From Mesobacillus zeae (GTDB lineage: Bacteria > Bacillota > Bacilli > Bacillales > Cytobacillaceae), in NCBI RefSeq assembly GCF_003570705.1, contig NZ_QWVT01000037.1:32811-96810 (forward strand): 64,000 bases of DNA. The letters are read 5' to 3'. The translations under genes were made by a program, and so were the position numbers. The notes below the pieces were generated by a model. The model ran no database searches, was not told the DNA's origin, and saw only the letters and a list, made by a program, of their open reading frames with translations. Positions 52,719-62,212 of this stretch are shown here, one piece after another (position 1 is the first letter of the stretch; every line of letters begins with the position of its first letter).

Positions 52719-52769
52719 CACTGAATGAGAATAGTTTCAGCGCCTTTAGAATCGGGGGCGAGTTGATTA

Positions 52770-52805
52770 AAACATGTTTCAAAACATGAAACATGTTTCA
52801 TGAAA
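52770..52805. promoter_or_regulatory. palindromic operator cluster upstream of the agmatine operon
   Basis: A perfect 14-bp palindrome TGAAACATGTTTCA lies at 52787-52800. A second half-site ACATGTTTCA lies at 52772-52781 and TTTCATGAAA at 52796-52805. It stands between the RpiR gene and aguD, just upstream of the promoter candidate, so it is a likely RpiR-type operator. Confidence 0.65.
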
Positions 52806-52840
52806 GCGGAAAACAGCAGCCCTAAAAATAAAAGAGAACA

Positions 52841-52883
52841 AAAAAACCCCATTGAAGCCGTTTGTCTGACTCCAAAGGGGGTT
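52841..52883 (-). terminator. terminator of the rpiR gene
   Basis: AACCCC/GGGGTT stem with a long loop, followed by TTTTTTG on the minus strand. Confidence 0.55.
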
Positions 52884-52932
52884 CTCAAAAGTTATTCTGA
52901 TATTTTTGCTATGTTTGTTTTGGCGCGTTAAC

Positions 52933-53697
52933 CTAAGTTTCTCTTTCCATGTATTTGTAGGCAATTAATTCGATAATGCCGATCATCGAGATTCTTGATG
53001 TCATATCAATATCATTAAACTGAATTTGGTCTGCAAATACATAAAGATTAATATGGCTCATGTTTTGTACCGGATTATTATTAGCTGAGGTGATGGAAAC
53101 GACGGTGGCTTTCGACTTAATATTGAGTTGCTCTATGTCCCAGATAAGTTCTTCATCTTCCCCGCCGTACGATAAAAAGAAAACAAGATCGTTACTATGT
53201 ATGCCATTCAGCAGCATCTTTCGAAAATAGTGATCCTCAGGAAAAATGACGTCAAACCCTAGACCGGAGAAAATATATTCAAAATAATGGCCAACACTCT
53301 TGTTCAACCCGCGTGCCATTATAACAATCCTCGGTTTTCGTTCAAGGATCTGAATAATTTTATCCACCTTTGCCTGATCAAGGACCCGCACGGATTCATA
53401 AATGTTTTTTAAATACTCAATTTGATAATCTTCCTGTGAGACAACAAAAGGATTTTGGTTCTCTACCATATTTATATCCGTATATTTCAAAATTGCGATA
53501 AAATCGCTATAGCCAGAAAAGCCAATTTTCCGTAAAAACCTGATAATTGTAGCAGGAGATACATAGCATTTCAACGCAAGATCACGTACCGTGCTTTTTT
53601 TCACTTCTTCCATATTGCGAATGATGTGATTATAAAGGTCTTTCTCGTTACTGTTTAGTGCATGAATATGTTTAGAAGTTATAGCAAAAAAGTCCAT
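52933..53697 (-). CDS. MurR/RpiR family regulator
   Basis: 254 aa. The N-terminal helix-turn-helix (about 15-75) has STVRDLALKCYVSPATIIRFLRKIGFSGYSDF, typical of RpiR. A SIS-like sugar-isomerase domain follows (VIMARGLNKSVGHYFEYIF, DLVFFLSYGGEDEELI, ATVVSITSANNNPVQ), where an effector would bind. It lies just upstream of the agmatine operon on the same strand and probably controls it. The effector may be agmatine or a phosphorylated metabolite (inference). ATG 53697 has AAAGGAG 7 nt upstream. Confidence 0.87.
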   Translation of the reverse strand: MDFFAITSKHIHALNSNEKDLYNHIIRNMEEVKKSTVRDLALKCYVSPATIIRFLRKIGFSGYSDFIAILKYTDINMVENQNPFVVSQEDYQIEYLKNIYESVRVLDQAKVDKIIQILERKPRIVIMARGLNKSVGHYFEYIFSGLGFDVIFPEDHYFRKMLLNGIHSNDLVFFLSYGGEDEELIWDIEQLNIKSKATVVSITSANNNPVQNMSHINLYVFADQIQFNDIDMTSRISMIGIIELIAYKYMERET

Positions 53698-53825
53698 AGT
53701 ATCTCCTTTCAAAGCCATTCACATAGTCCTTTCTTAATAGTAGGAAAATTCACTTGTTTTGTATAGCGTTTTCACAAGCATTTAACAATGTGAGGGAATT
53801 AAAGAAAGATTTGTGAATTGAATTG

Positions 53826-54368
53826 CTATTCTTTCAGAAGACTGTATATTTCTATATCAACGATTCCTTTCCCTGACCATATTGCGGCTTGCCTTAATGT
53901 CCCTTCTCTTATAAAACCATTCTTCAGCAGGACCTTCTTTGAATTCTCATTTTGCAGCATGACCTCGGCCTGGATTCTGTTGACGTTTGCTTCTTTAAAT
54001 AAAAACTCCACCAACATACTTACAGCTTCCGTAGCAATGCCCCGGCCCCAATGTGATTCAGCTAAAAAATACCCGATCTTCACCATATTTACTTTATGAT
54101 TCATGTCAAAGACTTCAATAATTCCCACCAACTCATGATTCGAAAAAATGCCCCACTTCACCCTGGTCTTCTTGCTGTAATCACGTTCAAAATGTCCAAT
54201 CATCTTTTTTACTGTTTCTTTGTTATGCTTAGGAATAATCCCGCAGTATTCAAATACTCGATCATTATCATAAATAGCAAAAACACCCTCCAGATGACTC
54301 TCTTCTATTCTCTTCAAAATGAGATGATCAGACTTTATAACAGGAAATTCATTATAAAAAGCTTCAAT
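53826..54368 (-). CDS. GNAT (RimJ/RimL-type) acetyltransferase with probable ATT start
   Basis: About 181 aa. The acetyl-CoA site is YFLAESHWGRGIATEAV, with NRIQAEVMLQNENSKKVLLKNGF behind it, as in RimJ/RimL-type enzymes. The conserved N-terminus FPVIKSDHLILKRIEESH lies upstream of the first ATG/GTG/TTG-style start that makes sense. The only in-frame codon with a ribosome binding site (GAGAGG, 8 nt) is ATT at 54368. A TGA closes the frame six codons further up. Either ATT is used, or the original ATG was mutated and expression is poor. Confidence 0.7.
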   Translation of the reverse strand: MEAFYNEFPVIKSDHLILKRIEESHLEGVFAIYDNDRVFEYCGIIPKHNKETVKKMIGHFERDYSKKTRVKWGIFSNHELVGIIEVFDMNHKVNMVKIGYFLAESHWGRGIATEAVSMLVEFLFKEANVNRIQAEVMLQNENSKKVLLKNGFIREGTLRQAAIWSGKGIVDIEIYSLLKE

Positions 54369-54697
54369 ATTAATAGCCTCTCACCACTTTCTATCGTATT
54401 CGTATTTATTAGCAGCCTTGATATTATAATTATATCTAAATATTCAGTTTTCGTCTCATAGTCTTATCCTCTTTTATAGATGGTTCTATTACGAACTGTT
54501 GTTTATATTCTTGTTAAACGAAGGATTCAAAAAAACTGCTCTTCTGTGACAACTACTAGACAGGCGGCTTATTTCCTCGATTGCTTCACGCGTCCACGAC
54601 ACTTTGTCCGAAAATAAAAAGAAGCAGAAAACCGGCAATAGGTTTCTGCTTCTTAGACTCATCTTTTCAGGTTACTAAACAACAATCGTTAGTTGCC
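54369..54697. other. intergenic region with the rlmD terminator
   Basis: Apart from the terminator near 54617-54654 I see nothing in this AT-rich stretch. Confidence 0.4.
54617..54654 (-). terminator. terminator of rlmD
   Basis: AAGAAGCAGAAA/TTTCTGCTTCTT stem with CC/GG closing the loop, followed by TTTTTATTTT on the minus strand. Confidence 0.85.
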
Positions 54698-56068
54698 TTA
54701 CTTCAGTACGATTTCCGCGACACATTCCACATGTGTCGTATGAGGGAACATGTCAACTGGCTGGATTTGCTTGGTTTGGTAGCCACCGTCCTCGAGGATG
54801 CGAAGGTCGCGTGCCAAGGTTGCCGGGTTGCAGCTGACATAAACGACTTTTTTCGGCTTCATCTCAATGATGGTCTCTAATAAAGTTGAATCGCAGCCTT
54901 TTCTCGGCGGATCCACGACGAAAACGTCTGCGACGATGCCTTCTTCGTACCATTTCGGAATGACTGTTTCTGCTAGGCCCGCTTCGAATTTAGCATTGGT
55001 GATGCCGTTGAGGCTGGCGTTGCGCTTTGCGTCCTTAACCGCATCAGGAACGATTTCTACTCCGTATACCTTCTTCGCTTTCTTCGCCATAAACAGGGAG
55101 ATGGTTCCGATTCCACAGTAAGCGTCAATGACCGTTTCTTTCCCCGTGAGACCTGCATACTCTAGCGCCTTGTCATACAACACTTTCGTTGAGACAGGAT
55201 TCACCTGGTAGAAGCTTAGCGGCGAGATAGCAAATTTCACATCGCCAATATTGTCGTAAATCACGTCGCTGCCCCAAAGCACCTTCGTTTTTTCGCCAAG
55301 GATGACGTTCGTCTTTTTCGTATTAATGTTTTGGATAATGGATCTGACATTCGGAAGCGCGGCCAAAATCTTCTCGACGAGATGACTTTTATGCGGCAAG
55401 TCCGATATCCTTGTCACAAGGATGATCATGAGCTCGCCTGACTCTTTTCCGTAGCGGGCCATGATATGGCGGAGTATGCCGGTATGCTTTTCTTCGTTAA
55501 ACGGCTGGATCTCAAGCTTGCTGCAAATCTCCTTCACCACTTTTATTGCCTCATTCACCTCTGGCAGGTGGATCAGGCTTTCATCCGTATCGATAATTTC
55601 ATGGCTCCGAGGCTTGTAGAAACCGGCAATCAGCTTGCCGTCTTTTTGCCCGACAGGTACTTGTGCCTTATTGCGGTAATTCCATGGATTTTCCATGCCG
55701 AGGACCGGATGGATGGCTGCGTTCTCAAGCTTTCCAATCCGTGCCATCGCTTGGCGCACGAGGTTCTCCTTGGAATTCAGCTGGCCCTCATAGCTGATGT
55801 GCTGCAACTGGCAGCCACCGTATTTATGTGCTTCCTCCGGGCTGACATCGACGCGGAAAGGACTGCGTTCAAGGATGTCGACAAGCTTGCCGAATCCGTA
55901 GCCTTTATTCACCTTGATAATCTTGATGGACGCCTTTTCACCAGGAAGAACGCCAGGAACGAAGATTGGGTAGCCATCAATCTTGACCACACCGGATCCG
56001 TCATGTGTCAGGTCCTCACATACTGCTTCAATACAATCATTCTTCTCTACCGGAATACTTTTATCCAT
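54698..56068 (-). CDS. rlmD: 23S rRNA (uracil-C5)-methyltransferase, RlmD/RlmCD type
   Basis: 456 aa TrmA-family SAM enzyme. An N-terminal TRAM domain (about 1-60, with [19 protein letters not shown]) binds RNA. The methyltransferase part has [19 protein letters not shown] (SAM loop), [15 protein letters not shown] and the catalytic cysteine in [15 protein letters not shown]. In B. subtilis the homologue modifies U747 and U1939. Start ATG 56068 has AAGGA 8 nt upstream. Six codons upstream an in-frame alternative lies within that site. Only one Cys of an N-terminal Fe-S set is clear. Confidence 0.9.
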   Translation of the reverse strand: MDKSIPVEKNDCIEAVCEDLTHDGSGVVKIDGYPIFVPGVLPGEKASIKIIKVNKGYGFGKLVDILERSPFRVDVSPEEAHKYGGCQLQHISYEGQLNSKENLVRQAMARIGKLENAAIHPVLGMENPWNYRNKAQVPVGQKDGKLIAGFYKPRSHEIIDTDESLIHLPEVNEAIKVVKEICSKLEIQPFNEEKHTGILRHIMARYGKESGELMIILVTRISDLPHKSHLVEKILAALPNVRSIIQNINTKKTNVILGEKTKVLWGSDVIYDNIGDVKFAISPLSFYQVNPVSTKVLYDKALEYAGLTGKETVIDAYCGIGTISLFMAKKAKKVYGVEIVPDAVKDAKRNASLNGITNAKFEAGLAETVIPKWYEEGIVADVFVVDPPRKGCDSTLLETIIEMKPKKVVYVSCNPATLARDLRILEDGGYQTKQIQPVDMFPHTTHVECVAEIVLK

Positions 56069-56128
56069 TACATACTTCCTTTTCAATTAAGATATGCTCG
56101 ATTTTATCACAACAGAGGCCATATTGCC

Positions 56129-58270
56129 CTATTCAGTCAGACTCTTTTCCTTTTGCCTCATATTATGGAGATACACTTTTATCATAAAATAGCTGACTTC
56201 ATCAGGCAAAAGCTCCTTGATTGGCTTTAGCCGATCGGCTCCAGCTTCCTCCACTGCCTTTTCAATCATTACCAAATATTCGTCGGGAACGAGCAGGGAA
56301 AAGTTCATCTCCATTCCTTGCTGCAAACATTGAATGAGATGGCTTTCAACCGTGCTGGCTGCAAGTTCGCGCTTTTGGGCGGTCTCCGCCACACCCAGGC
56401 CTTCCCCGTGCAGCTTGTACGTTTCCAGATGGGAATCTCCCACCGCTTTTTTCGCCGGTTTTGTCGGTGCGGCCGACACTGCGGCTGACGTCTCTCGTTC
56501 CGGATGGGCCTCTCGAAACAGAATGATCCTCTCAATAAAAGGCTTCCCATACTTTTCAAGCTTATGCTGGCCTACTCCGCTGACCTGAAGAAAATCTTCC
56601 TCGTTAACAGGCAGCCGTGCACACATATCTTTTAACGAAGTATCGGAAAAAATAACAAACGGTGGTACACGCTCCTCGTCCGCAATTGATTTCCTCAATT
56701 CGCGGAGCTCTTCGAACAGCGGATCGTCATTCGCCACCTGCCGTATTTTAACCGCTTCTTTCCGGAACACTTGCGCCTTCCCCGTCAGGACGTCCTTTCC
56801 CTCCGGAGCAACAAAAATTATCGGATACGCACCGTGTTCCACACCAATCAGATTTTGCGAGATAAGAAATTCAATAAGCTCGGTCACTGCCTTCGCACTT
56901 TGACTTTTCATGATTCCATATGTGGTTAGACGGTCAAACCCGAACTCAAGGATTTTCTTGTTCCGCGAACCGGTCAGGACGCCTGCTGTTATCGCCTTGC
57001 CGAATTTCTGGCCCATGCGGATGATGCAGCTCAGCACCATTTGTGCTTCCTTCGTTACCTCAACGCTCTCGCGGCTGTCAGTACAGTTGCCGCAGCGGCC
57101 GCAGGGTTCAGGGTCGCATTCGCCAAAGTAGCGGAGAATGGACGCCTGAAGGCAATCCTCGGTGTGGCAATAATCAACCATGCTCTGTAGCTTTTCAAGT
57201 TCCTGGCCCATTCGGATCTGTTCCGCCGACTGGTCAATGAGAAACCGCTGGATTTGCACATCCTGTGACGAATAGAGAAGGACGCACTCGCTGTCGAGGC
57301 CATCCCGCCCCGCACGGCCTGCTTCCTGATAGTAGCTCTCCATATTCTTCGGCATCTGGAAATGGATCACATACCTGATATTCGATTTATCAATTCCCAT
57401 GCCGAAAGCGGATGTCGCCACCATGACAGTCGCCTCATCACGAAGGAACCTTTCCTGCTCACTGTTCCGTTCAGTGTCATTCATGCCGGCATGGTATCTT
57501 GCTGCCTCAATGTTTTCTTTTTGCAGCCATTCATGGATCTGGTCAACCGTTTTTCTTGTCGCCGCATATATGATACCGGCCTCTTTGCTGTTCTTTTTCA
57601 CATAGTCCTTCAGGAACAAAAGCTTGTCCTGCCCCTTGATGACTGAAAAAGCTAAATTGGTGCGCTCAAAGCCAGTAATGACTGCATTGGCAGAATCGAT
57701 GCCGAGCGACTGGCAAATATCTTCCTGTACCATTGGCGTTGCGGTCGCCGTCAGGGCCAGCACCACAGGCTTCCCCGGCAAAGCTTTCACCAGCCGGGCA
57801 ATCTGCAGATAGCTTGGCCGGAAGTCATGGCCCCATTGTGATATGCAATGCGCCTCATCAACAGCGACAAGCGGAATATCGATATATTGGAGCTTGTCCT
57901 GGAAGTCAGAAGACTCTAAGCGCTCGGGAGCCACATACAATAGCTTGTATTCGCCGTAGACGGCTGCTTCCAGTGTTTCCGCTGCCTCTGCAGCTGATAA
58001 TGACGAGTTGATATAGGCCGCCGATATTCCAAGCTGGCGCAATGTATCAACCTGGTCCTTCATGAGTGAAATCAGCGGAGAAATGACAAGTGTCGTCCCT
58101 TGTGACATCAATGCAGGAATCTGGTAGACAATCGATTTTCCTCCGCCAGTCGGCATGATGCATACCGTATTTTTGCCATTCAAGGCGGAAACAATCGCCT
58201 GCTCCTGGCCTGTGCGGAAAGCCGGATAGCCAAAGTATGTTTTAAGTAGTTCGCGGGCTTTTTCAAGCAA
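56129..58270 (-). CDS. recQ: ATP-dependent DNA helicase RecQ
   Basis: 713 aa superfamily 2 helicase, 3'-5'. Motif I is CIMPTGGGKSIVYQIP, motif II VDEAHCISQWGHDFRP, motif VI HFQMPKNMESYYQEAGRAGRDG. A zinc-binding cluster follows (CHTEDCLQASILRYFGE...CGRCGNC), then the RQC winged helix, an HRDC domain (about 520-600) and a C-terminal helical extension of about 100 residues. It acts in recombination repair and fork restart. It is monocistronic and starts at 58270. Confidence 0.95.
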   Translation of the reverse strand: MLEKARELLKTYFGYPAFRTGQEQAIVSALNGKNTVCIMPTGGGKSIVYQIPALMSQGTTLVISPLISLMKDQVDTLRQLGISAAYINSSLSAAEAAETLEAAVYGEYKLLYVAPERLESSDFQDKLQYIDIPLVAVDEAHCISQWGHDFRPSYLQIARLVKALPGKPVVLALTATATPMVQEDICQSLGIDSANAVITGFERTNLAFSVIKGQDKLLFLKDYVKKNSKEAGIIYAATRKTVDQIHEWLQKENIEAARYHAGMNDTERNSEQERFLRDEATVMVATSAFGMGIDKSNIRYVIHFQMPKNMESYYQEAGRAGRDGLDSECVLLYSSQDVQIQRFLIDQSAEQIRMGQELEKLQSMVDYCHTEDCLQASILRYFGECDPEPCGRCGNCTDSRESVEVTKEAQMVLSCIIRMGQKFGKAITAGVLTGSRNKKILEFGFDRLTTYGIMKSQSAKAVTELIEFLISQNLIGVEHGAYPIIFVAPEGKDVLTGKAQVFRKEAVKIRQVANDDPLFEELRELRKSIADEERVPPFVIFSDTSLKDMCARLPVNEEDFLQVSGVGQHKLEKYGKPFIERIILFREAHPERETSAAVSAAPTKPAKKAVGDSHLETYKLHGEGLGVAETAQKRELAASTVESHLIQCLQQGMEMNFSLLVPDEYLVMIEKAVEEAGADRLKPIKELLPDEVSYFMIKVYLHNMRQKEKSLTE

Positions 58271-58399
58271 AATGAGAAGCTCCTTTCTGCGGTGGGGATT
58301 ATTTAAAAGGGGCGGCTTGAGGCTGCAGTCATTGATTAACTACGATGAAGAACAATACCTGTTTTATTTTAACATACATCCGGGGAGATTTTTTGCCGA

Positions 58400-58436
58400 A
58401 AAAACAAGGGCCGCCCTGGTCAACAGGACAGCCCGC
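58400..58436 (-). terminator. terminator of pncB
   Basis: GGGC-GCCCTG and CAGGaCaGCCC stem around a 5-nt loop, followed on the minus strand by TTGTTTTTTC. Confidence 0.75.
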
Positions 58437-58442
58437 CATTTT

Positions 58443-59912
58443 TTATTCTGCGCCGATTCTTTCCACTTTTGCACGTACTTCTTCAATGTTGCGCATTTTG
58501 TTGTCCCAGCATTTCTGGCTGAGGTCAACCGGGTATTCTTCAGGGTTCAGAGATCGCTTGTACTCATCCCAGAGATGTCCAAGCGATTCCTTCGCATATT
58601 TCCGGATCTCTTCAAGCGAAGGAAGCTTATAAACGAGTTTGCCATCAGCATAAATGTCCGTATGCAGCTCTCTTGCCTCGAAGTCACTGACGTATTTTTT
58701 AATATACGTATGCGTTGGATGGAACATCTTCAGGCGCTTTTCGCTTGCCGGGTTTTCACCCTCTAGAGTGATATAGTCCCCTTCCGCATAGCCCTTTTTC
58801 TTATTGATAATCCTGTAAACCTTTTTCAAGCCAGGCGTAGTGACTTTTTCAGGATTGGCTGAAATCTTGATGGTATCTTCCATCACGCCAGCTTCGTTTT
58901 CTATCGACACGATTTTATAAACAGCGCCTAACGCAGCCTGGTCGTAAGCTGTGATCAGTTTTGTCCCAATGCCCCATGAATCGATTTTGGCACCTTGGGA
59001 TTTCAGGTTCACGATCGTATACTCGTCAAGATCGCTCGAGGCAACCACTTTTGCGTCCGGAAATCCAGCTTCATCAAGCATACGGCGCGCTTCTTTCGAC
59101 AGATAGGCAAGGTCACCGCTGTCGAGGCGGACGCCAATGAAGTTAATCCGGTCCCCAAACTCGCGGGCCACCTTGATTGCATTCGGCACACCGGAGCGGA
59201 GCGTATCATATGTATCCACAAGGAAAACACAGTCTTTATGAGTCTCAGCATATTTAGAGAACGCTGCATATTCATCACGGTACGCCTGGACCATCGAATG
59301 AGCATGCGTTCCTGCGACCGGTATTCCGAAAAGCTTTCCGGCACGGACATTACTCGTTGAATCGAACCCTGCAAGATAAGCCGCACGGGTACCCCATAAG
59401 GCCGCATCCATTTCCTGAGCCCGTCGCGTACCGAATTCCATTGCGACTTCATTGCCCACCACGTGTTTAATTCTCGAGGCTTTCGTTGCAATCAATGTTT
59501 GATAATTTACGATATTGAGGAGCGCTGTCTCGATCAGCTGCGCTTCCCCAAGCGGAGCATCAACCCTGATCAGCGGTTCGCTGCCAAACACAACCTCACC
59601 TTCACGCATCGAAGTGATTTTGCCTGTGAAGCGAAGATTATTCAAATAATCAAGAAAGTCCTCACCGTATCCGGCCTCATTCCGTAAATACGCGATGTCG
59701 TCATCCGTAAAGCGGAAGTTCTCTATATACTGAACAATCCTTTCCAGCCCTGCAAAAACCGCAAACCCATTGCCGAACGGGAGCTTCCTGAAAAACAGTT
59801 CGAATATAGATTTCCGCTTATGCAACCCGTCCCGCCAGTAAGTCTCCAGCATATTAATCTGGTAAAGATCTGTATGAAGCATGAAACCATCGTCACTATA
59901 CTTCTTCTCCAT
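58443..59912 (-). CDS. pncB: nicotinate phosphoribosyltransferase
   Basis: 489 aa enzyme that makes nicotinate mononucleotide from nicotinate and PRPP with ATP. The N-terminus has LHTDLYQINMLETYW, and the catalytic region includes EFGTRRAQEMDAALWGTRAAYLAG (with the phosphorylatable His position replaced by the alternative family pattern) and GVRLDSGDLAYLSKEAR. The type without an N-terminal extension, about 490 aa, matches Bacillus PncB. It follows pncA by 66 nt on the same strand, so the two form an NAD salvage operon. Confidence 0.92.
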   Translation of the reverse strand: MEKKYSDDGFMLHTDLYQINMLETYWRDGLHKRKSIFELFFRKLPFGNGFAVFAGLERIVQYIENFRFTDDDIAYLRNEAGYGEDFLDYLNNLRFTGKITSMREGEVVFGSEPLIRVDAPLGEAQLIETALLNIVNYQTLIATKASRIKHVVGNEVAMEFGTRRAQEMDAALWGTRAAYLAGFDSTSNVRAGKLFGIPVAGTHAHSMVQAYRDEYAAFSKYAETHKDCVFLVDTYDTLRSGVPNAIKVAREFGDRINFIGVRLDSGDLAYLSKEARRMLDEAGFPDAKVVASSDLDEYTIVNLKSQGAKIDSWGIGTKLITAYDQAALGAVYKIVSIENEAGVMEDTIKISANPEKVTTPGLKKVYRIINKKKGYAEGDYITLEGENPASEKRLKMFHPTHTYIKKYVSDFEARELHTDIYADGKLVYKLPSLEEIRKYAKESLGHLWDEYKRSLNPEEYPVDLSQKCWDNKMRNIEEVRAKVERIGAE

Positions 59913-59978
59913 GAAAAAAACCTCCGCATCTCTTCTGCAAGTTCTGTTCGCTGCAGCTCGTCTCCCTTTTTCCTATCC

Positions 59979-60530
59979 CTATTTTACTACTGCGCCAAGC
60001 GCACCTTCAAAATGTCCAAGGGCCCACTCATGCCCCGCCTGGTTGAAGGATGCTACCGCATCCTTGTAGACTATTATTTTAAAACCGCGGTTATACGCGT
60101 CCACCGCTGTATGCAGGACACATATATCCGTACAGACGCCCACAATATGCACTTCGTCAATTCCGCGTTCGCGAAGCTTGATCTCAAGATCCGTGCCGGC
60201 GAATGCAGAGTATCTTGTTTTATCGAGGTAAAGGACATTTTCCCGCGTCTTGTTCCGTTCGTAAAGAGGTTTCAGGCTACCGTAAAGGTCGCGGCCGGCC
60301 GTTCCCCTGATATTATGGGGCGGGTACAGCCTCGTTTCAGGATGGTATTCATCCCCCTCGTCATGAACATCAATCGCAAATACCGTATAGTCTCCGCCTT
60401 CAATGAATTCTTCCGTAAGCGCCACAATTTTTTCTTCAATGCGCTGACCAGGCTCTCCGCAGGTCAGTGCCCCGGCGTCAGCCACAAAATCATACGTATA
60501 GTCGACATTGATCAATACTCTTTTCCCCAC
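59979..60530 (-). CDS. pncA: nicotinamidase (isochorismatase-like cysteine hydrolase)
   Basis: 183 aa. It converts nicotinamide to nicotinate for PncB. The catalytic triad is the Asp in INVDYTYDFVAD, Lys in LDKTRYSAF and Cys in VGVCTDICVLHTAVDA. Metal-binding DxH residues lie in AIDVHDEGDEYHPE. The start is GTG 60530 with GGGAGG 7 nt upstream. The in-frame ATG at 60617 would add an unrelated leader. It lies immediately upstream of pncB. Confidence 0.92.
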   Translation of the reverse strand: MGKRVLINVDYTYDFVADAGALTCGEPGQRIEEKIVALTEEFIEGGDYTVFAIDVHDEGDEYHPETRLYPPHNIRGTAGRDLYGSLKPLYERNKTRENVLYLDKTRYSAFAGTDLEIKLRERGIDEVHIVGVCTDICVLHTAVDAYNRGFKIIVYKDAVASFNQAGHEWALGHFEGALGAVVK

Positions 60531-60636
60531 AACGTATCCTCCCTTTTTCCCAGTCTCATTTGTGAATGCGCAAGCATGTTTTAATCCTATTTTCATAAAT
60601 TGCAGATAATAGTGCAAATTATTGGCTCGGGAAAAA

Positions 60637-60784
60637 GAAAAGCGGAGGCGCCTTGCTCAGGTGCGACAAGCATAAGACGAGCCGGTCAGAAGGTCGCTCT
60701 TTGACCTTCTTGACGGATTGGCTTATGACTCGAGCACCTAGGCGCTACAGCTGGACAATGAAAAGCGGAGGCGCCTTGCTCAGG
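60637..60784. repeat. composite dispersed repeat with a large inverted repeat
   Basis: GCGGAGGCGCCTTGCTCAGG occurs at about 60642-60661 and again at 60765-60784, 123 nt apart. Between them lies CTAGGCGCTACAGCTGGAC, and the core can fold as a hairpin (GCATAAG/CTTATG, GAAGGTC/GACCTTC, AGGTGC/GCACCT). This type of element is a known sight in Bacillaceae intergenic DNA. Its relative is at 5042-5124. Confidence 0.75.
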
Positions 60785-60800
60785 GGCCTATGGTCAGCTT

Positions 60801-60888
60801 ATTTTCCTGTTTCTGCATTCACTTTCCGCTTTGTCATTTTTATTTTCCTAATTTGATCTATTATTTCCAGTTCTGCTGATTTTTCTCC
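60801..60888. repeat. degenerate 20-21-nt-period TTTCC array
   Basis: TTTCC words end at 60807, 60827, 60848, 60868 and 60888, spaced 20, 21, 20 and 20 nt. It resembles array A at 13984-14074 but is looser. Confidence 0.5.
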
Positions 60889-60898
60889 TGCTTAATAT

Positions 60899-60925
60899 AA
60901 AAAACCGATCGGATTTACCGGTCGG
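60899..60925 (-). terminator. terminator of dgkB
   Basis: CCGATCGG/CCGGTCGG stem with a 5-nt loop, followed on the minus strand by TTTTTT. Confidence 0.8.
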
Positions 60926-60945
60926 CTTCATATCTGTGATCCTAT

Positions 60946-61857
60946 TTACGGACGATCTTCAGGTCTGATTTTATCTAACGGCACAAAAACTTCAATATGG
61001 CGATAGAGATTTTCAAACTCGGCTGGCAATGTTCCGCCATACTCTCCGTCGAGGTTCAGCAGCACCGTTTCATTTGAGTGGACCTTGATCCGGTTTGCGT
61101 TTGTATACAGGACATTCGGGTCATTGATATGCTCACCACGAATCGCTAATGTGGAAATCCTGATCAATTCGGCCAGATTAGTTTTTTTCAGGACAAGAAG
61201 TGAGAACATCCCGTCATTGATCGATGCATTCGGCGCAAGCTTCTCGAAGCCGCCGACAGAATTCGTCAGGCCGACAAGAAACATCATGACTTCGCCTTCA
61301 AATAGCTTTCCATCATACTCAATGCTGACATTTGATGCTTTGAGCGATGGCAGCATTTCAATTCCCTTTAAATAATACGCCAGCTGCCCGAGCATTGTTT
61401 TCAGCTTGCTTGGCACCTCGTATGTCAGTTCAGTTATCCGGCCCCCGCCGGCAATATTGATGAAATATCTATCATTAATCCGCCCTACATCGACAGGAAT
61501 GGTTTCACCTTTTACAATGATATCGACAGCTGCGTCGATACCGCGTGGAATATGAACTGCACGGGCAAAGTCGTTCGTAGTGCCTGTCGGGATGATCCCG
61601 ATCTTCGGCCTGTACTCCTGCTCCGCGATCCCGTTGATCACTTCATTTATCGTGCCGTCGCCGCCTGCAGCAATGACAAGGTCATAACGGCGCTCTACCG
61701 CAATTCTTGCAGCAGTCGTTGCATCACCTTCACCTGTTGTCGCATGGCAGGATGCTTCGTATCCAGCTACCTCCAGCTTCATCAATACCTCTGCCAGGCT
61801 CTTTTTGAACACTTCGCGTCCCGACGTCGGATTATAAATAATTCTCGCTCTTTTCAT
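60946..61857 (-). CDS. dgkB: diacylglycerol kinase (soluble, DgkB-like)
   Basis: 303 aa lipid kinase of the DAGK catalytic family. It returns diacylglycerol from lipoteichoic acid synthesis to phosphatidic acid. Motifs: ARIIYNPTSGRE at the start, the nucleotide loop LVIAAGGDGTINEVINGI (near 60-77), GIIPTGTTNDFARA and the C-terminal LNLDGEYGG. Length matches B. subtilis DgkB (303 aa). In many bacilli it lies before an RlmCD-type methyltransferase gene. Here such a gene is about 5 kb further along the same strand, with recQ and pncAB in between. Confidence 0.9.
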   Translation of the reverse strand: MKRARIIYNPTSGREVFKKSLAEVLMKLEVAGYEASCHATTGEGDATTAARIAVERRYDLVIAAGGDGTINEVINGIAEQEYRPKIGIIPTGTTNDFARAVHIPRGIDAAVDIIVKGETIPVDVGRINDRYFINIAGGGRITELTYEVPSKLKTMLGQLAYYLKGIEMLPSLKASNVSIEYDGKLFEGEVMMFLVGLTNSVGGFEKLAPNASINDGMFSLLVLKKTNLAELIRISTLAIRGEHINDPNVLYTNANRIKVHSNETVLLNLDGEYGGTLPAEFENLYRHIEVFVPLDKIRPEDRP

Positions 61858-62212
61858 TACCCCATCATCCTATTGAAAATGATTTTTTACTGATTTACAT
61901 CCTTTTACATCATAGCTCAAATGCCTCTGGCAGGCAATATATGCAAAAAACAAATGCATATATCTAGAATATTTTAGATGTCTCCAACCAAAATTATTGA
62001 GAAATATATATTCCCATATGATTCAAATTTAGGAAATCGATGCCCTTTCATTCAAATCCCATTTATTTCATCATAAAACGTATATTGATAAAATAATATA
62101 TTTTTGGTTCAATAGTAAAATACGTTCAAAATACTACTAAATTATTTGAATTTATCTTTTCATTAATGATAAAATATTCAATAAATTATAATAATTTAAA
62201 GGAGGAAGTAAA
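61858..62212. other. divergent intergenic region before putP
   Basis: Strongly AT-rich. Besides the promoter candidate at 62146-62175 I find no operator that I can name. Confidence 0.35.
62146..62175 (+). promoter_or_regulatory. promoter candidate of putP
   Basis: TTGAAT, 18 nt, TAAAAT, about 38 nt upstream of the start codon. Confidence 0.4.

Noticed and set aside
53764..53780. cre box upstream of the rpiR gene
   Set aside because: TGAAAACGCTATAC fits only the left half of the consensus, and the right half is off by one position.
55466..56230. 254-codon plus-strand frame
   Set aside because: Antisense shadow of rlmD and the end of recQ.
59820..60584. 254-codon plus-strand frame
   Set aside because: Antisense shadow of pncA and the start of pncB. 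No ribosome binding site.
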